Part shown: positions 62,387-64,000 of the stretch, piece after piece
Layout: every line of letters begins with the position of its first letter
How positions within the stretch are numbered: position 1 is the stretch's first letter
Assembly: GCF_947490415.1 (NCBI RefSeq)
Contig: NZ_CANLGX010000001.1
Location: 682,001 to 746,000 of the forward strand
Source: an uncultured Eudoraea sp.
GTDB lineage: Bacteria > Bacteroidota > Bacteroidia > Flavobacteriales > Flavobacteriaceae
Direction of reading: 5' to 3'
Length of the DNA: 64,000 nucleotides
Notes under the pieces: generated by a model
What the model was told of the DNA's origin: nothing
What the model saw: the letters and a program-made list of their open reading frames with translations, nothing else
The model's database searches: none
Made by a program: the position numbers and the translations under genes

Positions 62387-63346
62387 ATGAAGATGCTCAA
62401 GAAAATCAACTACCCGTATATTGGAATCATTTTACTCGTACTTTTTACAATTGCTTGTAAAACTGATAAAAAACAAGATGTACAAACAGAAGCTGAAAAA
62501 AAAGAAAACAACGTTATTGAAGTGATTACCAGAAGCATGGACTTCCAGACAGCAGATACTTTAAAATCTGGGTGGAACACCTTTGCTTATAAAAACCTTT
62601 CTGGTGAAGTACATTTTTTCATAATGGATAAATTACCTTCTGACTCCATTGTTGAGAGCGACATTAAGGACCATTTGTTGCCTCCGTTTGATGATGGTAT
62701 GAAGTATTTAATTGAAGGGAAAGCAGATAGTGCAATGGCGGCATTTGGTAAAATACCTGCTTGGTTTAATATAGTAAAACGATATGGTGGTACTGGATTA
62801 ATATCGCCAGGTAAAACAGCGGTCTCAAGTATCAATCTGGAACCTGGCAAGTATATGATGGAGTGTTACGTAAAGGCTATCAATGGCGAATGGCATACAT
62901 CACATGGTATGTGGAAGTTTATAACCGTAGTTGATGAAACTACAAATTTTTCTCCGGATGAAGCCGATCATATTATCAGTGTATCAAGTACGGATGGATA
63001 TGCTTTTGATACACAACCTAAATCAGGAAAAAACAGATTTAAAGTAGAGTTTATTGATCAAGTTCCTCATGAGCATTTTAATGGTCATGATGTTAATTTA
63101 ATTAAATATGACGCTTCAGCAAACATTGATTCTTTAGTATACTGGATGAATTGGATGAATCCCACTGGATTAAGGACACCTACACCAAAAGGCTTTACTT
63201 TTTTGGGCGGAATGAATAATTGTGAAGCCGGCGAAATAGGTTATTTTGAAGTAGATTTAGAGTCTGGCAACTATCTTTTAATTTCCGAAACACCAAAAGC
63301 AGATGAAAAAGGTATGCTAAAAACTTTTTTTGTAAATGATAATTAA
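62387..63346 (+). CDS. Lipoprotein of unknown function
   Basis: 319 residues. YIGIILLVLFTIAC is a lipoprotein signal (Cys24). The mature protein is rich in beta strands with two similar halves: SGWNTFAYKNLSGEVHFFIM with LEPGKYMMECYVKAINGEWH, and SGKNRFKVEFIDQVPHEHFN with LESGNYLLISETPKADEKGM. Conserved-looking HTSHGMW and HEHFNGHD could bind metal; a cupredoxin-like fold is a guess. Front box GTTGTGTGCAATTT and back box match 11 of 14 bases. Confidence 0.7.
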   Translation: MKMLKKINYPYIGIILLVLFTIACKTDKKQDVQTEAEKKENNVIEVITRSMDFQTADTLKSGWNTFAYKNLSGEVHFFIMDKLPSDSIVESDIKDHLLPPFDDGMKYLIEGKADSAMAAFGKIPAWFNIVKRYGGTGLISPGKTAVSSINLEPGKYMMECYVKAINGEWHTSHGMWKFITVVDETTNFSPDEADHIISVSSTDGYAFDTQPKSGKNRFKVEFIDQVPHEHFNGHDVNLIKYDASANIDSLVYWMNWMNPTGLRTPTPKGFTFLGGMNNCEAGEIGYFEVDLESGNYLLISETPKADEKGMLKTFFVNDN

Positions 63347-63352
63347 AAAAAC

Positions 63353-63502
63353 TTCACACGACAATGGCTATAAGTATTTGATTGTTCTCGCCTAATTCTG
63401 AAAATCCTCGCGGATTTTCAGTTTGGTTTGTACTTGCAAAGTTAAGTGATATCCCGATAGCTATCGGGACACACAACTACTCATAGCCAAGACCGTTGGC
63501 GG
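63353..63502 (+). other. attC-like site (long type) behind the lipoprotein gene
   Basis: TTCACACGAC (R''), AATGGCTATAAGTATTTG, a middle with ATCCTCGCGGATTTTC and TCCCGATAGCTATCGGGA, CAACTACTCATAGCCAAGA and CCGTTGGCGG (R'). Arms GGCTATAAGTA and TACTCATAGCC pair. Confidence 0.77.
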
Positions 63503-63602
63503 TAATTTGGTGACGACAGTATAAATAAATCAGAATAAATTATTGTAAGTATAACACTATAAATTAGAGTATTAATTAATCATTCATTTAAACCATAAAA
63601 TT

Positions 63603-64000
63603 ATGAAAGCTTTTGAAAACGCGACAACATTTTTCCACAATTGTGAATCTGCAAAAGGATGGGAAGCCTGTAAAGATTATGCAATAGAAAATGCTGAATT
63701 TAATGCTCAAAGCGAGCCCCTAACTGATGTTACAAAACTTGAGGATTATGTTAATTGGATGAAAGGGTTAGGGACCATTACAATGCCTGGTTGTTCCTAT
63801 AAAGTGCATTCTTCTGCTTATGATGAAACAACTAATACTGCAATATTTTTTGCCACTTTTACAGGTACACATTCTGGTGATGGAGGACCCATACCACCAA
63901 GCAATAAAACTACAAACACAGATTATGTATATGCTATAAAAATGAATGATGAGGATAAGGTAGAAAGTATGACTAAAATTTGGAATTCCTCGTGGGCATT
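63603..64000 (+). CDS. NTF2/SnoaL-like protein, C-terminus outside the window
   Basis: About 132 residues seen, starting MKAFENATTFFHNCESAKGW. No signal peptide. NAEFNAQSEPLTDVTKLEDY and YVNWMKGLG followed by AIFFATFTGTHSGDGGPIPP and YVYAIKMNDEDKVESMTKIW follow the SnoaL/NTF2-like polyketide-cyclase-type fold (first helix, then curved sheet ending in the KIxxMTKIWN strand). Exact activity unknown. First gene after an attC-like site, so probably another unit of the same kind. Confidence 0.75.
   Translation, partial: MKAFENATTFFHNCESAKGWEACKDYAIENAEFNAQSEPLTDVTKLEDYVNWMKGLGTITMPGCSYKVHSSAYDETTNTAIFFATFTGTHSGDGGPIPPSNKTTNTDYVYAIKMNDEDKVESMTKIWNSSWA

Noticed and set aside
1-64000. tRNA or rRNA genes and prophage structural genes
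   Set aside because: None recognised by reading; no tRNA-like cloverleaf or phage capsid, tail or terminase motifs seen. A tRNA scan would be decisive.

Overview
The window looks like chromosomal DNA of a marine-type flavobacterium (Bacteroidota, probably Flavobacteriaceae). The evidence is AT-rich DNA, weak ribosome-binding sites, SusC-free but PorT-type outer-membrane barrels, FISUMP and DUF6090 family proteins, TPR plus membrane sensor proteins, and many signal-peptide or lipoprotein hydrolases. I saw no rRNA, tRNA, CRISPR array, replication origin or complete insertion sequence.

Layout. 1-9.6 kb: ordinary genes (SDR oxidoreductase, DinB protein, outer-membrane barrel, saccharopine dehydrogenase-like protein, HExxH protein) mixed with decayed genes (lipoprotein, Na/Pi transporter, DUF6090 copies). 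9.7-20.2 kb: a run of minus-strand single-gene units (S15 hydrolase, DinB, S9 peptidase, VIT1, TPR-S41 protein, VOC protein, RsgA GTPase, two small exported proteins). Most are separated by short palindromic sites. 20.6-33.1 kb: normal chromosome-like genes (AhpD-like protein, TPR proteins, adenylate cyclase-TPR protein, pyruvate kinase-like protein) with more DUF6090 wreckage. 33.3-36.6 kb: a second short minus-strand run of such units (alpha/beta hydrolase, class C beta-lactamase-like hydrolase). 36.8-39.7 kb: SGNH hydrolase and sodium/solute symporter. 39.9-53.5 kb and 59.9-64 kb: plus-strand units, rich in DUF6090 genes, with M1 peptidase, molybdopterin oxidoreductase, alpha/beta hydrolase, exported threonine-aldolase-like enzyme and lipoproteins. 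Between these lie a LytS/LytR two-component pair facing a serine hydrolase (53.8-57.6 kb) and a FISUMP lipoprotein.

Main observation. The palindromic sites after many genes have the layout of integron attC sites: an R'' box ending in AAC just after the stop codon, an imperfect stem with extra bases on one side, and an R' box starting with GTT just before the next gene. For about ten units, the variable bases of the R' box in front of a gene are the reverse complement of the R'' box behind the same gene. That is the expected fingerprint of gene cassettes that were circular and inserted by cutting at G/TT. No intact integron integrase lies in the window, so this would be a cluster of attC sites lacking an integrase, or part of a larger chromosomal integron. 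The arrays run on both strands and are dispersed over the window.

A second theme is DUF6090: nine full-length or nearly full-length copies and six remnants in 64 kb, several with a shared 5' leader. There are also five decayed C-terminal pieces of one Bacteroidota-type tyrosine recombinase. Two of these are joined to a DUF6090 leader at the same point, so a fused unit has been copied. Small palindromic repeats have spread through the sites and, in frame, into three DUF6090 reading frames.
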